A stretch of DNA of 64,000 nt from Hymenobacter arizonensis (GTDB lineage: Bacteria; Bacteroidota; Bacteroidia; Cytophagales; Hymenobacteraceae): NCBI RefSeq assembly GCF_900115775.1, contig NZ_FOXS01000008.1, positions 158,640 through 222,639 on the forward strand. Reading direction: 5' to 3'. Below, piece by piece: positions 43,014 to 52,619 of the stretch. How positions within the stretch are numbered: position 1 is the first letter of the stretch; every line of letters starts with the position of its first letter. Under the pieces are notes generated by a model that was given only the letters and a program-made list of their open reading frames with translations, was not told the origin of the DNA and made no database searches. A program made the position numbers and the translations under genes.

Positions 43014-43327
43014 GATCACAGATAACGTGTGATTTCGCTTGTTCAGGCTTTACCTGGCTCATTAGCCCAAGGTAAGCGAATTGTCAGCAGGCGGCAGGAG
43101 TTACTGCCGCCCGTTAGGCTTATTACCGTAGTGGCTCAGTATTTTTTACCCAGTTCGCTGTCTAGCGGAGGATTACACCTAAGAACTTGATCTTAGTGAG
43201 CTTAAGGCACATTTGATCTGCTAATCAACCTCGCCCTAAACTATGTAGCCAAGCCCTCCTGCAAGGGTGTCCGCCGACGTGGTTTATAGGTGCTCGCTAT
43301 CCCCAGTGACCGGGCCAGCCAGTTTGG
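43014..43327. other. Intergenic DNA
   Basis: No gene or clear signal seen. Confidence 0.4.
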
Positions 43328-44197
43328 CTAATTAGCTTTGGCCCATGCAGGAGATATGGGAGAGAATCGGCCTAAAGCCACTAGCGTTACGTCTTTCTGC
43401 TTGCGCCCCCCGATGCTGCCGTCATGAATCAAGTTATCCGTTGGCGCCACGTACAATTCGTAAGGCTTGATAATAATCTTAACCACGGGGTAATGGGGAT
43501 TAGCCTCAAAAAAAGCGCGCACCAATGCATCCCGATTGCCCGCCAGAAGGGTATCCAAATGAAGTGTATGAGCATATTTATTGAGGATATCATCAACGCT
43601 GATGTTAATAAATAATAAGACGCGGGGCTCACTAGTCAAATTAATTGATATCCGGTTGTCAGCGCTGGCACACTCCTCAAGTGAATCGCCAGAATCACCA
43701 TCCACGTGTAAACCACAAAACAAGTAATCCTCCACACCACTGATAAACTTCCTGGTCATGGTTATATGAGGATTCGCGAGGATCGGCATTGCATGAATAA
43801 TGTGATCCGAATCTTGTTCTATTTTTAGCTGCTCAATGTATTCTCCAATTTGCTTTTCAAACGCTTGAAAAACGGTCGGTTCTTTACTGAATCTCTCCTG
43901 CAAGTCTTTGCGAAACAGCACACTGTCAAAATCGATGTTTTTACAAACAGCAATTATCTCATCAGGAAGTTTAAATATTCCTATTGTCTTGTTGTATAGT
44001 TGATCGCTTAAATGATCTTCCGGGGCAGCCAAAATAGCAATGTCTTCTGGACTTGGTTTGACCCAGCTGTTAATAGGGCCGTAGCTATTTTTGTGGTATT
44101 CAACGTGCTGCATTAACTCTGAGCCCACACTCAGCTCAAGTCTTCCCAGAAAATCATTATCGTGAGCGTAAAGCTTTACACTTTCTAACAAGGCCAT
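43328..44197 (-). CDS. HxD...H iron-site protein in the RiPP cluster (possible Fe(II)/2OG oxygenase-like)
   Basis: 289 residues. Not a family I can name with certainty. Residues 162-166 read GLHVD, giving H164-x-D166, and a later His lies in NLIHDGSIGG (H258) followed by Arg residues (R265, R277). H-x-D...H with a downstream Arg is the ligand pattern of Fe(II)/2-oxoglutarate oxygenases, and YELYVAPTDNLIHDGS resembles the end of that fold. The first 150 residues are mixed helix and strand. It follows the radical SAM gene by 52 nt on the same strand, so it is probably a second peptide-modifying enzyme (for example a hydroxylase). It could also be a non-catalytic partner. Confidence 0.6.
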   Translation of the reverse strand: MALLESVKLYAHDNDFLGRLELSVGSELMQHVEYHKNSYGPINSWVKPSPEDIAILAAPEDHLSDQLYNKTIGIFKLPDEIIAVCKNIDFDSVLFRKDLQERFSKEPTVFQAFEKQIGEYIEQLKIEQDSDHIIHAMPILANPHITMTRKFISGVEDYLFCGLHVDGDSGDSLEECASADNRISINLTSEPRVLLFINISVDDILNKYAHTLHLDTLLAGNRDALVRAFFEANPHYPVVKIIIKPYELYVAPTDNLIHDGSIGGRKQKDVTLVALGRFSPISPAWAKAN

Positions 44198-44249
44198 TTG
44201 ATAGTAGTTGGGGAAAGTTATAGATTGAGAAATCCAGCTGCCTGCTGAG

Positions 44250-45464
44250 TCAATTCAAAATGGATATGAAAGAATCGTTGTTCGGGACCATATCTTTATT
44301 TATGCGGGCCAAAATCTCTTCAAAGTCCAACGCGGGCAAATGTTCGCTTAGTGATGGGTCAAGGATCCGAATTCTATTTTGAATGTAAGTTATCATTTTC
44401 AGCAAATCCGAGCAATAGACTGATCTGTTATCGAATAAATTCTCCTGGCGGAACCGGTGCACAACATAGCCGCCTCCGCAAACCTGTTTGACCGGACATA
44501 CTTGGCATTCTTGGCACAAGCGCTGGTGTCCTTCGCTGTACATTATCGCCAAAGGAGTTTTCATAGCTTGAGCTAGCGTGTTAGTGTACACGCTCATGCC
44601 CTCCTTTGTAAAATTATGACCACATGCTTTCATGGGATCGGTTGCCTCGATACCACCATTGGTTTCAATCACTAGCACTCCGTTCTCTCGCATGCCGAAG
44701 TGATCGTTCCCCGCTTCCTCAATTCCAATGATCAAAGCGATCATAATCTCAAAAATGTCAATTCGAACCTTTGAGTCGCTCTGGTCCGCCAGCCAGTGCT
44801 CAAACAGGGTGATGATTTTATCGGCCCATGGCGTTTCGTAAGGATTCTTTAACCAAGCCGGTTTGGTATCGTGTGTGAAGTCAGGTGGCAGTATGTTCCA
44901 CTTATTTATACCCAATGATTTATAGCTCTCATATATCTCAATGGGATTATTGTCAACATTCATGACGGTTATAACCGTCAGATTGGCAGGGAAATGACGC
45001 TTGTAAGTTTGCAACCCCTGAATAACATCATCGTAGGAACCTTTTCCGGAATGGTAGAGGCGATAGACATCGTGTAGTGCCCGGGTTCCATCCAAACTGA
45101 AGCCGGCGTCAATGTTTAGTTCTTTGAATAGGGAACACCACTCCTCGTCAACTAAAACTCCATTGGTTTGAAGTATGAAATCAAAGGCCACGGAAGTGCG
45201 CTTGTGACATTCATTAACAAAGTACCTGAATAGGGCTTTGTCCGCTAACAGCGGCTCACCCCCATGGAATATGATTAAAAAGTCGCTCTTGTTGTTCGCT
45301 AGGCAATACTCTTCTATTCTATCAACGACTTTAACCATTGTCTCCTTAGACATCACTTTTGGTTGAGCCTTATAAGACTGGTCGCCTTTGTTATACATGT
45401 AGCAATACGAGCAATTCAGATTACAACGGCTGGCTATCTTTAAAACAATGCCTGAGAGCTCCAT
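44250..45464 (-). CDS. Radical SAM/SPASM peptide maturase
   Basis: 404 residues from the ATG at 45464 (MELSGIVLKIASRCNLNC); a TTG at 45506 would add 14 residues. The radical SAM cluster motif is C14-x3-C18-x2-C21 followed by YMYNKGDQS. HGGEPLL, LQTNGVLVDEEW and GFSLDGTRALHDVYR are the SAM-binding and sactionine/SPASM-maturase blocks. The C-terminal SPASM region has CQECQVCPVKQVCGGGYVVH and a last Cys in SVYCSDL, enough for auxiliary Fe-S clusters. Enzymes of this group cross-link or otherwise modify a ribosomal peptide. The precursor gene lies directly upstream beyond a large hairpin, and an oxygenase-like gene follows. Confidence 0.88.
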   Translation of the reverse strand: MELSGIVLKIASRCNLNCSYCYMYNKGDQSYKAQPKVMSKETMVKVVDRIEEYCLANNKSDFLIIFHGGEPLLADKALFRYFVNECHKRTSVAFDFILQTNGVLVDEEWCSLFKELNIDAGFSLDGTRALHDVYRLYHSGKGSYDDVIQGLQTYKRHFPANLTVITVMNVDNNPIEIYESYKSLGINKWNILPPDFTHDTKPAWLKNPYETPWADKIITLFEHWLADQSDSKVRIDIFEIMIALIIGIEEAGNDHFGMRENGVLVIETNGGIEATDPMKACGHNFTKEGMSVYTNTLAQAMKTPLAIMYSEGHQRLCQECQVCPVKQVCGGGYVVHRFRQENLFDNRSVYCSDLLKMITYIQNRIRILDPSLSEHLPALDFEEILARINKDMVPNNDSFISILN

Positions 45465-45515
45465 AAAGTAGGTAGATTTAAGGAAGAGTGGATAACAATC
45501 AATCAAAACAAAAGG

Positions 45516-45596
45516 TAAGCTGACGTAACAATAGCAAAAAATAAAGGGACATAAATTTTATGTCCCTTTATTTTTTGCTATTGTTACGTCAGCTTA
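45516..45596. terminator. Perfect 81-bp hairpin between precursor and maturase genes
   Basis: Arms 45516-45555 and 45557-45596 are perfectly complementary over 40 bp around a single base. The precursor stop codon (45594-45596) is the first triplet of the arm. The inner stem is AT-rich with T/A runs (TTATTTTTTGC). It would stop or slow most transcripts after the precursor gene and protect its mRNA 3' end, giving much precursor and little enzyme, a usual need in RiPP operons. Confidence 0.85.
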
Positions 45597-45770
45597 GCGC
45601 TGGGTACGAGTCTCTGTGCGAATAGGGCCACGTACGTACGTGCTTTGCGAATAAGGATAGATGCCGTAGCAATCCTCGCCAGAGTTCAGCAATTTGGAGA
45701 GAATGCTGAATTTTTCATTACTAGTCAAAGAGTTTTCGACTTGTACTTGTTCTTTCGCTTTAGTATGCAT
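45594..45770 (-). CDS. Putative RiPP precursor peptide, 58 aa
   Basis: ATG at 45770, TAA at 45594. The leader part (1-30) is charged and helical (MHTKAKEQVQVENSLT, then NEKFSILSKLLNSG). The C-terminal part DCYGIYPYSQSTYVRGPI followed by RTETRTQR is Tyr-rich with one Cys and looks like a core. It is transcribed toward the radical SAM gene, has its own TTG/TAnnTTTG promoter and ends at the big hairpin. Tyr side chains are common targets for SPASM-enzyme cross-links. A GG-type cleavage site is not obvious; S-G-E-D near residue 30-33 is a candidate boundary. No homology was checked. Confidence 0.72.
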   Translation of the reverse strand: MHTKAKEQVQVENSLTSNEKFSILSKLLNSGEDCYGIYPYSQSTYVRGPIRTETRTQR

Positions 45771-45812
45771 GGTAGTGTGTGGGTTAGAAAGTCCTCATTA
45801 TTGAGGGTTGTA

Positions 45813-45843
45813 CAAACATAATGAATATTACTTCCTATCCCAA
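45813..45843 (-). promoter_or_regulatory. Promoter of the RiPP precursor gene
   Basis: On the minus strand TTG (45843-45841) and TATGTTTG (45820-45813) are separated by 20 bases, a very good match to the Bacteroidota -33/-7 promoter. The ATG is 42 nt downstream of the -7 box. A short palindrome CCTCA-ATAA-TGAGG lies in the leader (45793-45806). Confidence 0.65.
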
Positions 45844-46601
45844 CATATACACCTGTTAAGTTATAAATTTTTTTAATTAAACTGAGCCTTTTCTATTGCA
45901 ATTACTCTGTTTTATAAGAACTTGTAGCAAGAAGTAAGTACATGCCAAATCAAGTTAGACACCAACGTATCATGTAACTTCAGTTAATTATTCAAGGTTG
46001 AGCTGCGGCGAAAAAGTACTATTATTTGAAAAAACTGTGTTGGTACTTAAAGCTGGGCTTGCCAAGCGGGGGCGGATCCTGCTCAGCTGGCCACCGAGAG
46101 CGGTAGTTTGCTTCAGGTTGCTTTTTGACCGGCTACCATTCGTTGCTCTTAACACGCGCCAAGACTGGACGTGAGTTCCGGCAGCACAAGCACTGCAGGC
46201 ATGAGTTGAAAGGCCTGATCAATATCCTTTATTGTGGAACCACCTATAATAAATAATAAAGCGAATGCTAAAAAGGCCTGGATACTTGGCGCTATCTGGG
46301 CCAGAGCGGGTTAAAATAGTAAAATGGATAAACTAGCCTTGTCAACAAAACTTACATGATCTAAGACCAACAAGGCATGTGTAGCAAAGCACCAAGCTAA
46401 AAGAAACATCCGACACTACAATTAATTATGTATCAACTGAGACGCTGGAAGGGTTTGCCGGCAAGCATGCCGCTTAGTTAGCTCGCCGTTCGGATCGAGA
46501 GCTGTTGTGAGCTTTAGGCATTAGCCTCTTGCAAATGCCACATTGCTTTCTGACAGCTAGAAGGTGTTATGCACCTATGAGCGAAATTAGCGGGTGTGTA
46601 A
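45844..46601. other. Intergenic DNA left of the IS5 fragment
   Basis: No convincing gene. AT-rich near the precursor promoter, then mixed composition. Confidence 0.4.
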
Positions 46602-46991
46602 ATTACCCGCCGCGCCTATCCCAGCGACGTCACCGACGACGAATGGGCCTTTCTCTTGCCGTATTTGATGCTACTACGCGAATATGCGGGCGAGCGCCAG
46701 TACCGATTGCGTGAGTTATTCAACGCCTTGCGCTACGTGGTGCGCACGGGCTGCACCTGGCGCTACTTGCCCCATGATTTGCAGCCCTGGGCTACGTGCT
46801 ACCAGCAGTGAGCCCGCTGGCGCGATGCCCGCGTGTTTGAGGCTCTGACCGACGACCTACGCCAAGTGCTGCGCTTGAACGAGGCACGGCCCACCGACCC
46901 GAGCGCCGTGATTTTCGATTCGCGCACGCTGCAGAGCACGCCCGAAAGCGGGCACCGGGCGGGCTATCACGGGGCCAAGCGGCAGTGGTAG
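46602..46991 (+). pseudogene. IS5-type transposase, N-terminal half only
   Basis: Reading from 46602: TRRAYPSDVTDDEWAFLLPY, then LRELFNALRYVVRTGCTWRY, LPHDLQPWATCYQQ, an in-frame TGA (46809-46811, where Trp is expected), then ARWRDARVFEALTDDLRQVL and FDSRTLQSTPESGHRAGYHG with the first catalytic Asp. It ends at GAKRQW and a stop at 46989-46991. The start codon position is ATT, not ATG. The family is that of the C-terminal half at 276-673, and the two halves abut in sequence. Confidence 0.8.
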
Positions 46992-47156
46992 ATTTCAGAT
47001 CAGTTCGCTTACTTAAAAAGGTTCAAATCATTTAAACTGACAGTACACTGCAACCTTAAATGCCTACTTTTGACCTTTGACTGCCTCATCAACTTTTGTT
47101 CACAAACCTCCTGCTCGCTGCGTCGGGTCTTGAACTCGGCATCATATAGAATTTCA

Positions 47157-50100
47157 ATGCGTTCCTTCAAAAGTCTAAATAACCTCGTTGGCTGGCTCGT
47201 TTTCGCGATTGCCACCGTCACGTATCTGCTCACCCTGGAGCCCACCGCTTCGTTTTGGGACTGCGGCGAGTTCATAGCCTGCTCCTTTAAATTACAGGTG
47301 CCCCACCCTCCCGGGGCGCCTACTTTCCTGCTGCTGGGCCGCCTGATGTCGCTGTTCTCGTTTGGCGACGTCACCAAGGTGGCCGTGCTCATCAATGCGC
47401 TGTCGGCCCTGAGCAGTTCCTTCACGGTCCTGTTTCTGTTCTGGATTATCACCCGCATGGCCCGCAAGCTGGTATTGCGCTACGACGCAGCCGCCAGCGC
47501 CGTGTCGGCCGAATACATCGAGCCCACTAGCCCCCAAACGCTGCTTATTCTGAGCGCCGGTGCCGTGGGCGCGCTGGCCTTTGCGTTCTCCGATTCGTTC
47601 TGGTTCAACGCCGTAGAGGGCGAGGTATACGCCATGTCGGCCCTGTGCACGGCCGCCGTGGTATGGATTATGCTGAAATGGGAAGCCCGGGCCCACGAGC
47701 CCGACTCCGACAAGTGGCTCATCCTCATTGCCTACGTTATTGGCCTGAGCATCGGTGTTCACTTGCTCAACCTGCTCACACTGCCCGCGCTGGGCTTTAT
47801 CTACTATTACCGACGCACCGCCAACCCCACCACCAAAGGTGCCATCGTTGTGATGGCGGTGAGCATGCTCATTGTGGGCTCCATCATGGTGGGCATCATT
47901 CCCGGCCTGCCCACGCTGGCGGGCAGCTTCGAGGTATTCTTTGTGAATGCCATAGGCCTGCCGTTCAACTCGGGTCTGATTATCTTCCTGCTGCTCTTCG
48001 CGGGCCTGATTTACTTCGGGTTCCGGCTTTCGTACAAGAACCGCAGCCAGCTGCTGAACACGGCCATGCTGTGCTTCGTGTTCATCATGATTGGCTATTC
48101 GAGCTACCTCATTGTTCCCATTCGCAGCTCGTTTAGACCTACCATCAACGAGAATGCTCCCGAGGATGTACTCTCGTTTGTGAGCTACCTCAAGCGCGAG
48201 CAGTACGGCTCGCGGCCCCTGCTCTACGGCCCACACCTGTTCTCGCAGCCCGACCACTACGAGGAAGGCGCCCCCCGCTACGCCCGCGACCAGAAAACCG
48301 GCACTTACAAGGAAATTCTGCCCCGCCAGCAGCAGGCCGGCTACCCCGAAAGCGACAAGATGCTGCTGCCGCGCATCTACAACTACGAGCCCGACCAGGT
48401 TGCTCACTACAAGAAGTGGGTTGACATTCAGGACGGCGCAAAGCCCAGCATGGGCCAAAACCTGGGCTTCATGTTCCGCTACCAGATGGGGCACATGTTC
48501 TGGCGCTACTTCATGTGGAACTACGTGGGGCGCGAGTCCGACATTCAGCAGGCGGGCGTTGCGGGGCCATTTAGCCCCAATGCTTCTTCCCTACCCGCTC
48601 GCATTGGCGAGAGCCCGGCGCACAATAACTTCCTGGCGCTGCCTCTCATTCTGGGCCTGGTGGGCCTATTTTTCCAGAGCCGCCGCAACGGCAAAGACGC
48701 TTGGGTAACGGGCTTGCTGTTCCTGATGACCGGCCTGGCCATTGTGTTCTACCTCAACCAGCCGCCGCGCGAGCCCCGCGAGCGTGACTATACTTTCACC
48801 GGCGCCACGTTTGCCTTTGCCATCTGGATAGGCCTGGGCGTGCTGGGCATAGCCGAGCTATTGGGCAAAGTGGTAAAAGCCGACGGCCTGCGCGCCGGCC
48901 TGGCCCTGGCAGCGGGCCTGCTCATCCCCGGCATCATGGTGGCCCAGGGCTGGGATGACCACGACCGTTCTGACCGCTACAACTCTGTGGATTCGGCCAA
49001 GAACCTGCTCAACAGCTGCGCCCAGAACGCCATTTTGTTCACCAACGGCGACAACGACACCTTCCCGCTCTGGTATGCCCAGGAGGTGGAGGGCATCCGC
49101 ACCGACGTGCGCGTGGCCGTGCTCAGCTACCTGAACACCGACTGGTACATTGCTCAGATGAAGCGCCGCTCCTACAAGTCGGCCCCGTTCCCCATCAGCA
49201 TGGGCGACGACCGGTACGCCCAGGGCACCAACGACATGCTGCCTTTCGCGGCCAACCCCTCGGTGCAAAGCGTGAACCTGAAGGAGTTTATTCAGCTGGT
49301 GCAGGACAACAACCCGCTGCTGCAGGTGCAGTACCAGGAAGGTGGCCCGGGCATGATGTCGTTCCCCACCCCGAACTTCTATCTGCCCATTGATACGGCT
49401 GCGGTGAAAAAGCTCGGCATCATCCCCAAAGAGCGCGAAAAGCAGCTGGTACCGCGCATGGAATGGAGCATGGGCAAGCGTGCCATTGAGAAGAAAAACC
49501 TGGTGATACTGGACATGATTGCGACCAACAACTGGGAGCGGCCCATCTACTTCAGCAGCACCGTGGCGCAAAGCGACTACATGAACCTGCAGCCCTACTT
49601 CCAGCTCGAAGGCATGGCGTACCGCCTGCTCCCGCTGAAGGACCCGAACTACGACCCCCGCGGCGACGAAGGCTACGTGGAAAAAGAGCTTAATTATAAC
49701 GTTCTCGTTAACACGTTTAAGTACCGCGGCCTGAATAACCCGAACATTTTCTACGACGAGAACAACCTGCGATTCCCGGCCAACTACCGCGAAAAGTTCG
49801 CCCGCCTAGCCAATGCCTACTTGGCTGAAGGCAACGTGGCCAAAGCTAAAGAATTGGCCATTAAGTGCCTCGAACTGATGCCGAATCAAGCCATTCCTTA
49901 CGATTACTATTCGCCTCAGCTGGTGCCGGCGTTGGTGGCTGGCGGCGAAAAGCAAAAAGCTGACGAGCTCATGGACACCATGACCCGTCGCTCAGAGCAA
50001 ATGCTGGCCTACTACGCCACCCGGCCTGACGCCAGCCTCTTCGAGGACGACCAGCGCGGCTACCTGCTTAGCCTACAGAGTGTATACCGCGCCGCCGAGC

Positions 50101-50165
50101 TCAGCGGCGATAAGGCCCGCAGCGAGAAGGCCATTGGACTGCTGAACCATTACTACCCGCGGTAG
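47157..50165 (+). CDS. DUF2723 membrane protein (GT117-like, O-mannosyltransferase-related)
   Basis: 1002 residues from the ATG at 47157; the frame is open 87 nt upstream but that part is not protein-like. The N-terminal half has about ten membrane segments and the diagnostic start NLVGWLVFAIATVTYLLTLE, PTASFWDCGEFIACSFKLQV and PHPPGAPTFLLLGRL. The acidic Asp-Cys-Gly-Glu site is where protein O-mannosyltransferase-like enzymes bind their substrate. A soluble C-terminal region (NSCAQNAILFTNGDNDTFPL, then TPR-like helices to the end) follows. In Bacteroidota such proteins are conserved single genes linked to surface glycosylation. A TACTTTTG box at 47065-47072 may be its -7 element. Confidence 0.9.
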   Translation: MRSFKSLNNLVGWLVFAIATVTYLLTLEPTASFWDCGEFIACSFKLQVPHPPGAPTFLLLGRLMSLFSFGDVTKVAVLINALSALSSSFTVLFLFWIITRMARKLVLRYDAAASAVSAEYIEPTSPQTLLILSAGAVGALAFAFSDSFWFNAVEGEVYAMSALCTAAVVWIMLKWEARAHEPDSDKWLILIAYVIGLSIGVHLLNLLTLPALGFIYYYRRTANPTTKGAIVVMAVSMLIVGSIMVGIIPGLPTLAGSFEVFFVNAIGLPFNSGLIIFLLLFAGLIYFGFRLSYKNRSQLLNTAMLCFVFIMIGYSSYLIVPIRSSFRPTINENAPEDVLSFVSYLKREQYGSRPLLYGPHLFSQPDHYEEGAPRYARDQKTGTYKEILPRQQQAGYPESDKMLLPRIYNYEPDQVAHYKKWVDIQDGAKPSMGQNLGFMFRYQMGHMFWRYFMWNYVGRESDIQQAGVAGPFSPNASSLPARIGESPAHNNFLALPLILGLVGLFFQSRRNGKDAWVTGLLFLMTGLAIVFYLNQPPREPRERDYTFTGATFAFAIWIGLGVLGIAELLGKVVKADGLRAGLALAAGLLIPGIMVAQGWDDHDRSDRYNSVDSAKNLLNSCAQNAILFTNGDNDTFPLWYAQEVEGIRTDVRVAVLSYLNTDWYIAQMKRRSYKSAPFPISMGDDRYAQGTNDMLPFAANPSVQSVNLKEFIQLVQDNNPLLQVQYQEGGPGMMSFPTPNFYLPIDTAAVKKLGIIPKEREKQLVPRMEWSMGKRAIEKKNLVILDMIATNNWERPIYFSSTVAQSDYMNLQPYFQLEGMAYRLLPLKDPNYDPRGDEGYVEKELNYNVLVNTFKYRGLNNPNIFYDENNLRFPANYREKFARLANAYLAEGNVAKAKELAIKCLELMPNQAIPYDYYSPQLVPALVAGGEKQKADELMDTMTRRSEQMLAYYATRPDASLFEDDQRGYLLSLQSVYRAAELSGDKARSEKAIGLLNHYYPR

Positions 50166-50229
50166 TGTAAACTGACTGACTTGGGTCGTTAAATCTAGTT
50201 TCTTTGTAAGCGCTCTGATTAGACTTAAT

Positions 50230-50268
50230 ACCGGGAGGCGTAGCATCTTAAGGAGCACGTCTCCCGGT
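50230..50268. terminator. Terminator-like hairpin after DUF2723
   Basis: Arms ACCGGGAGGCGT and ACGTCTCCCGGT (one G-T pair) around a 15-nt loop, 65 nt past the stop codon. No long T-run. Confidence 0.5.
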
Positions 50269-51430
50269 TATAGAATGCAACGTAAGTTGTCAGATTCAAC
50301 TGCTGCACAACCTAAACCAGCGAGGAGCATAGCTAAGATCAATAATCGAGCGTTCCTACCTGGACGCAACCATATAGTAGGCCAACCACCCTTCATAAGC
50401 AACATTATTCTGGGATATCAAGCATGTTGTGCGGAACCCAAAATAGGCGTAGGAACACATCGCTTGGTGGTTGGTGCGTGCTTGAGTCGTCGATGCTCTT
50501 AACCTACTAAATCCGCAGAGTTCCTTAACTCTTTCTTGAATGGTACCCTATGTGGGCAACGGAGCACAATTTTTCAGCCATGACACTGGTGTGTGCGACG
50601 TCAACTTGACCATTATAACTCGATGGATAACTGCGAGTAAAGCTCACCATGGGGCCTCTGCCGAGACTACCAAGTCTGCGTATCACCGGTTAAAACAGAA
50701 CCCTAACACTTTAAACCTTTATGGTATACTGCCTTTGCTGCACAAGAATCAAAAACCTACTGAAGGAAGAGGCATCTTCCCTAAGCACGGCCCTAGCGGC
50801 TGCACTGAAGCTCGTGCCGTCAGTTCTTCAAAGGATGGCGTTATGGTCATTGGGAATTAAGGCCGAAACCTTGAGATCAAATCGATGAAAGGCAGTGCTT
50901 CAGCACAAAGGCGCGCCGTCGTGGTGCCCCGAGGGGCCCTTGTGCGCACGGCTAGGGCAGATGGAGCGGCTCGCTAACTTACATTTTAAACCGACACTGG
51001 TACCCTTGCTTTATGGTTTTAAATGATTTTGGACCTTCCCCGAGCTAGGGGCTGAACGGGGGTAGTCTTGCTGCGCGATCTCTGTTTGCACATTTGGCCG
51101 CCCACTCACGCAGGATATTTCTAAGGCGTACTCTGCTCTTTGAACTATTCTCTACCAGCGAATTTACCAACCAGGCATTGACCTATTGCCCATCCCGCCA
51201 CTATCTAATAGCGGGTTCTACTGCCAGAAGCTTCCTATTTTGACTTGGCAAGGCTGCGTCGCCAGCTGCGCCCACCGACGTCAGTAGCGCAAAGATGTTA
51301 TGTGGATAACCAGCATATCCATGCCCTTACTATTTGCTAAGCCCTTAGTGGAGCAATAGAGAGCATTAAATTTGTTCTGTTTCAGGATCGATACTTTATG
51401 AATCAGAGGGCTTGATCATTGGAGTTAGCG
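50269..51430. other. 1.2-kb gap without a convincing gene
   Basis: Open frames at 50275-50502 and 50540-50860 have unlikely composition. It may hold decayed DNA. Confidence 0.4.
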
Positions 51431-52315
51431 CTAGTTTTTGATGGTTGATAGAACTCTTTGTTTGATGTCTTGTAATCTGCCTACCTGTTGAACTAACGCG
51501 GGTACTTGGTCCAAACTAAACACAAAATTCCAAGTGTACGAAACAATAGAATAGATTGAACCCGTGTTAGAATTTGGTAAAGAGCCAGCTCGAAATATTA
51601 CGATACCAACTAAAATCACTACGAATAGCTCCATAACTCCCCAGTTATTTGCTTGAGCATCAATTAATTTTGTTCTCCAATCAGCTAAATGATTGTAGTG
51701 GCCCCAAACGTCGTCTCGTCCCTGATTGGATAAGATGCCTACTTCGTGCTCATATTGGTCATTTAGCCCTTTATTGAGTTGACGCGACCGGCGTGCGTAA
51801 CGTTTGTTTAATATGTACAAGGGAACGCCTATAAGAAAGCAATAAACTGCTATTTGGACGTCATAAATAAACAACATAGACAGTGCCCCGAAAAAGCTGA
51901 AAAGAGCAGTGATTGATCTTGGAATGTCGTGCTCAAAGAAGTTTATAAACTCTCGAGATAAACTGGATCGAGCGATTATTTTGGAAGAATCGACGTTTAG
52001 AGTCCTTTGTTGCAAAACAATCTCAGTGGCCGTATCTCTATAGATAGCAGAATAGATCCTAATGTTATAACGTAACCTAATTACTCGGATCAAAGCGTGT
52101 GCAATCCATACTCCTACAAAGCATAGTAGGCCAAATGATTCATGATCGATGGCTGCATTTATAGCGAGACCAGTTACATAAGGAAAGAATAAATTAAATA
52201 TGTTTTCTAATATTGTTAAAACATATGTGGAAAATATTTTTAACCTATTAATACTAAATATTTTTTCGGGAGACCAGTGTGTTTCCAATGACATATGTGT
52301 GTTACCCATAATCAA
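51431..52315 (-). CDS. ABC transporter six-transmembrane domain protein, no ATPase domain
   Basis: 294 residues with the hydrophobic pattern of a type-1 ABC exporter membrane domain: segments near residues 27-50 (IFSTYVLTILENIFNLFFPY), 62-82 (FGLLCFVGVWIAHALIRVIR), 135-178 (ITALFSFFGALSMLFIYDVQ, IAVYCFLIGVPLYI), 228-245 (VMELFVVILVGIVIF) and 255-275. The nucleotide-binding half with Walker motifs is absent and no ATPase gene is adjacent. Such stand-alone six-TM proteins occur in Bacteroidota. Same strand as the outer-membrane receptor upstream (305-nt gap) and near the RiPP cluster, so a peptide-export role is conceivable. Confidence 0.75.
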   Translation of the reverse strand: MIMGNTHMSLETHWSPEKIFSINRLKIFSTYVLTILENIFNLFFPYVTGLAINAAIDHESFGLLCFVGVWIAHALIRVIRLRYNIRIYSAIYRDTATEIVLQQRTLNVDSSKIIARSSLSREFINFFEHDIPRSITALFSFFGALSMLFIYDVQIAVYCFLIGVPLYILNKRYARRSRQLNKGLNDQYEHEVGILSNQGRDDVWGHYNHLADWRTKLIDAQANNWGVMELFVVILVGIVIFRAGSLPNSNTGSIYSIVSYTWNFVFSLDQVPALVQQVGRLQDIKQRVLSTIKN

Positions 52316-52619
52316 CTAAAGGCGGAGTGAATGTTGCTTTGGTAAGAGTATTAATGATTGATCTTCGTAAGCGTTTTTGAGATACCGTGAATACGCCAGT
52401 AAAGTAATACAGCAAGGTAAGCAGTCGTCTTTCATTGAACGGAGGAACTGCTTGCCTTGCGCGGGCAGTAAAAAGAATCGGAGTTGCTTATCAGTAAATG
52501 AGATTTGCTGTTAGGCTATAAGTAGGCCCGCGACAATGAAATGAGACGTTGCCCGAGCGGCACTCACTCCGTTACTCCCCCCGAAAAGCATGTGCTAAGG
52601 ACTTAAGCATAACAGCTAA
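52316..52619. other. Intergenic DNA between receptor and ABC genes
   Basis: No gene or strong hairpin seen. Confidence 0.35.

Noticed and set aside
40542..43327. tRNA gene or attachment duplication beside the tyrosine recombinase
   Set aside because: No cloverleaf-like sequence or convincing direct repeat pair was found.
47292..48494. 400-codon minus-strand open frame
   Set aside because: Shadow of the DUF2723 gene; composition (Gly, Gln, His, Arg) is not protein-like.
50540..50860. 106-codon open frame after the DUF2723 gene
   Set aside because: Residue composition is unlike a protein and there is no motif or good start context.
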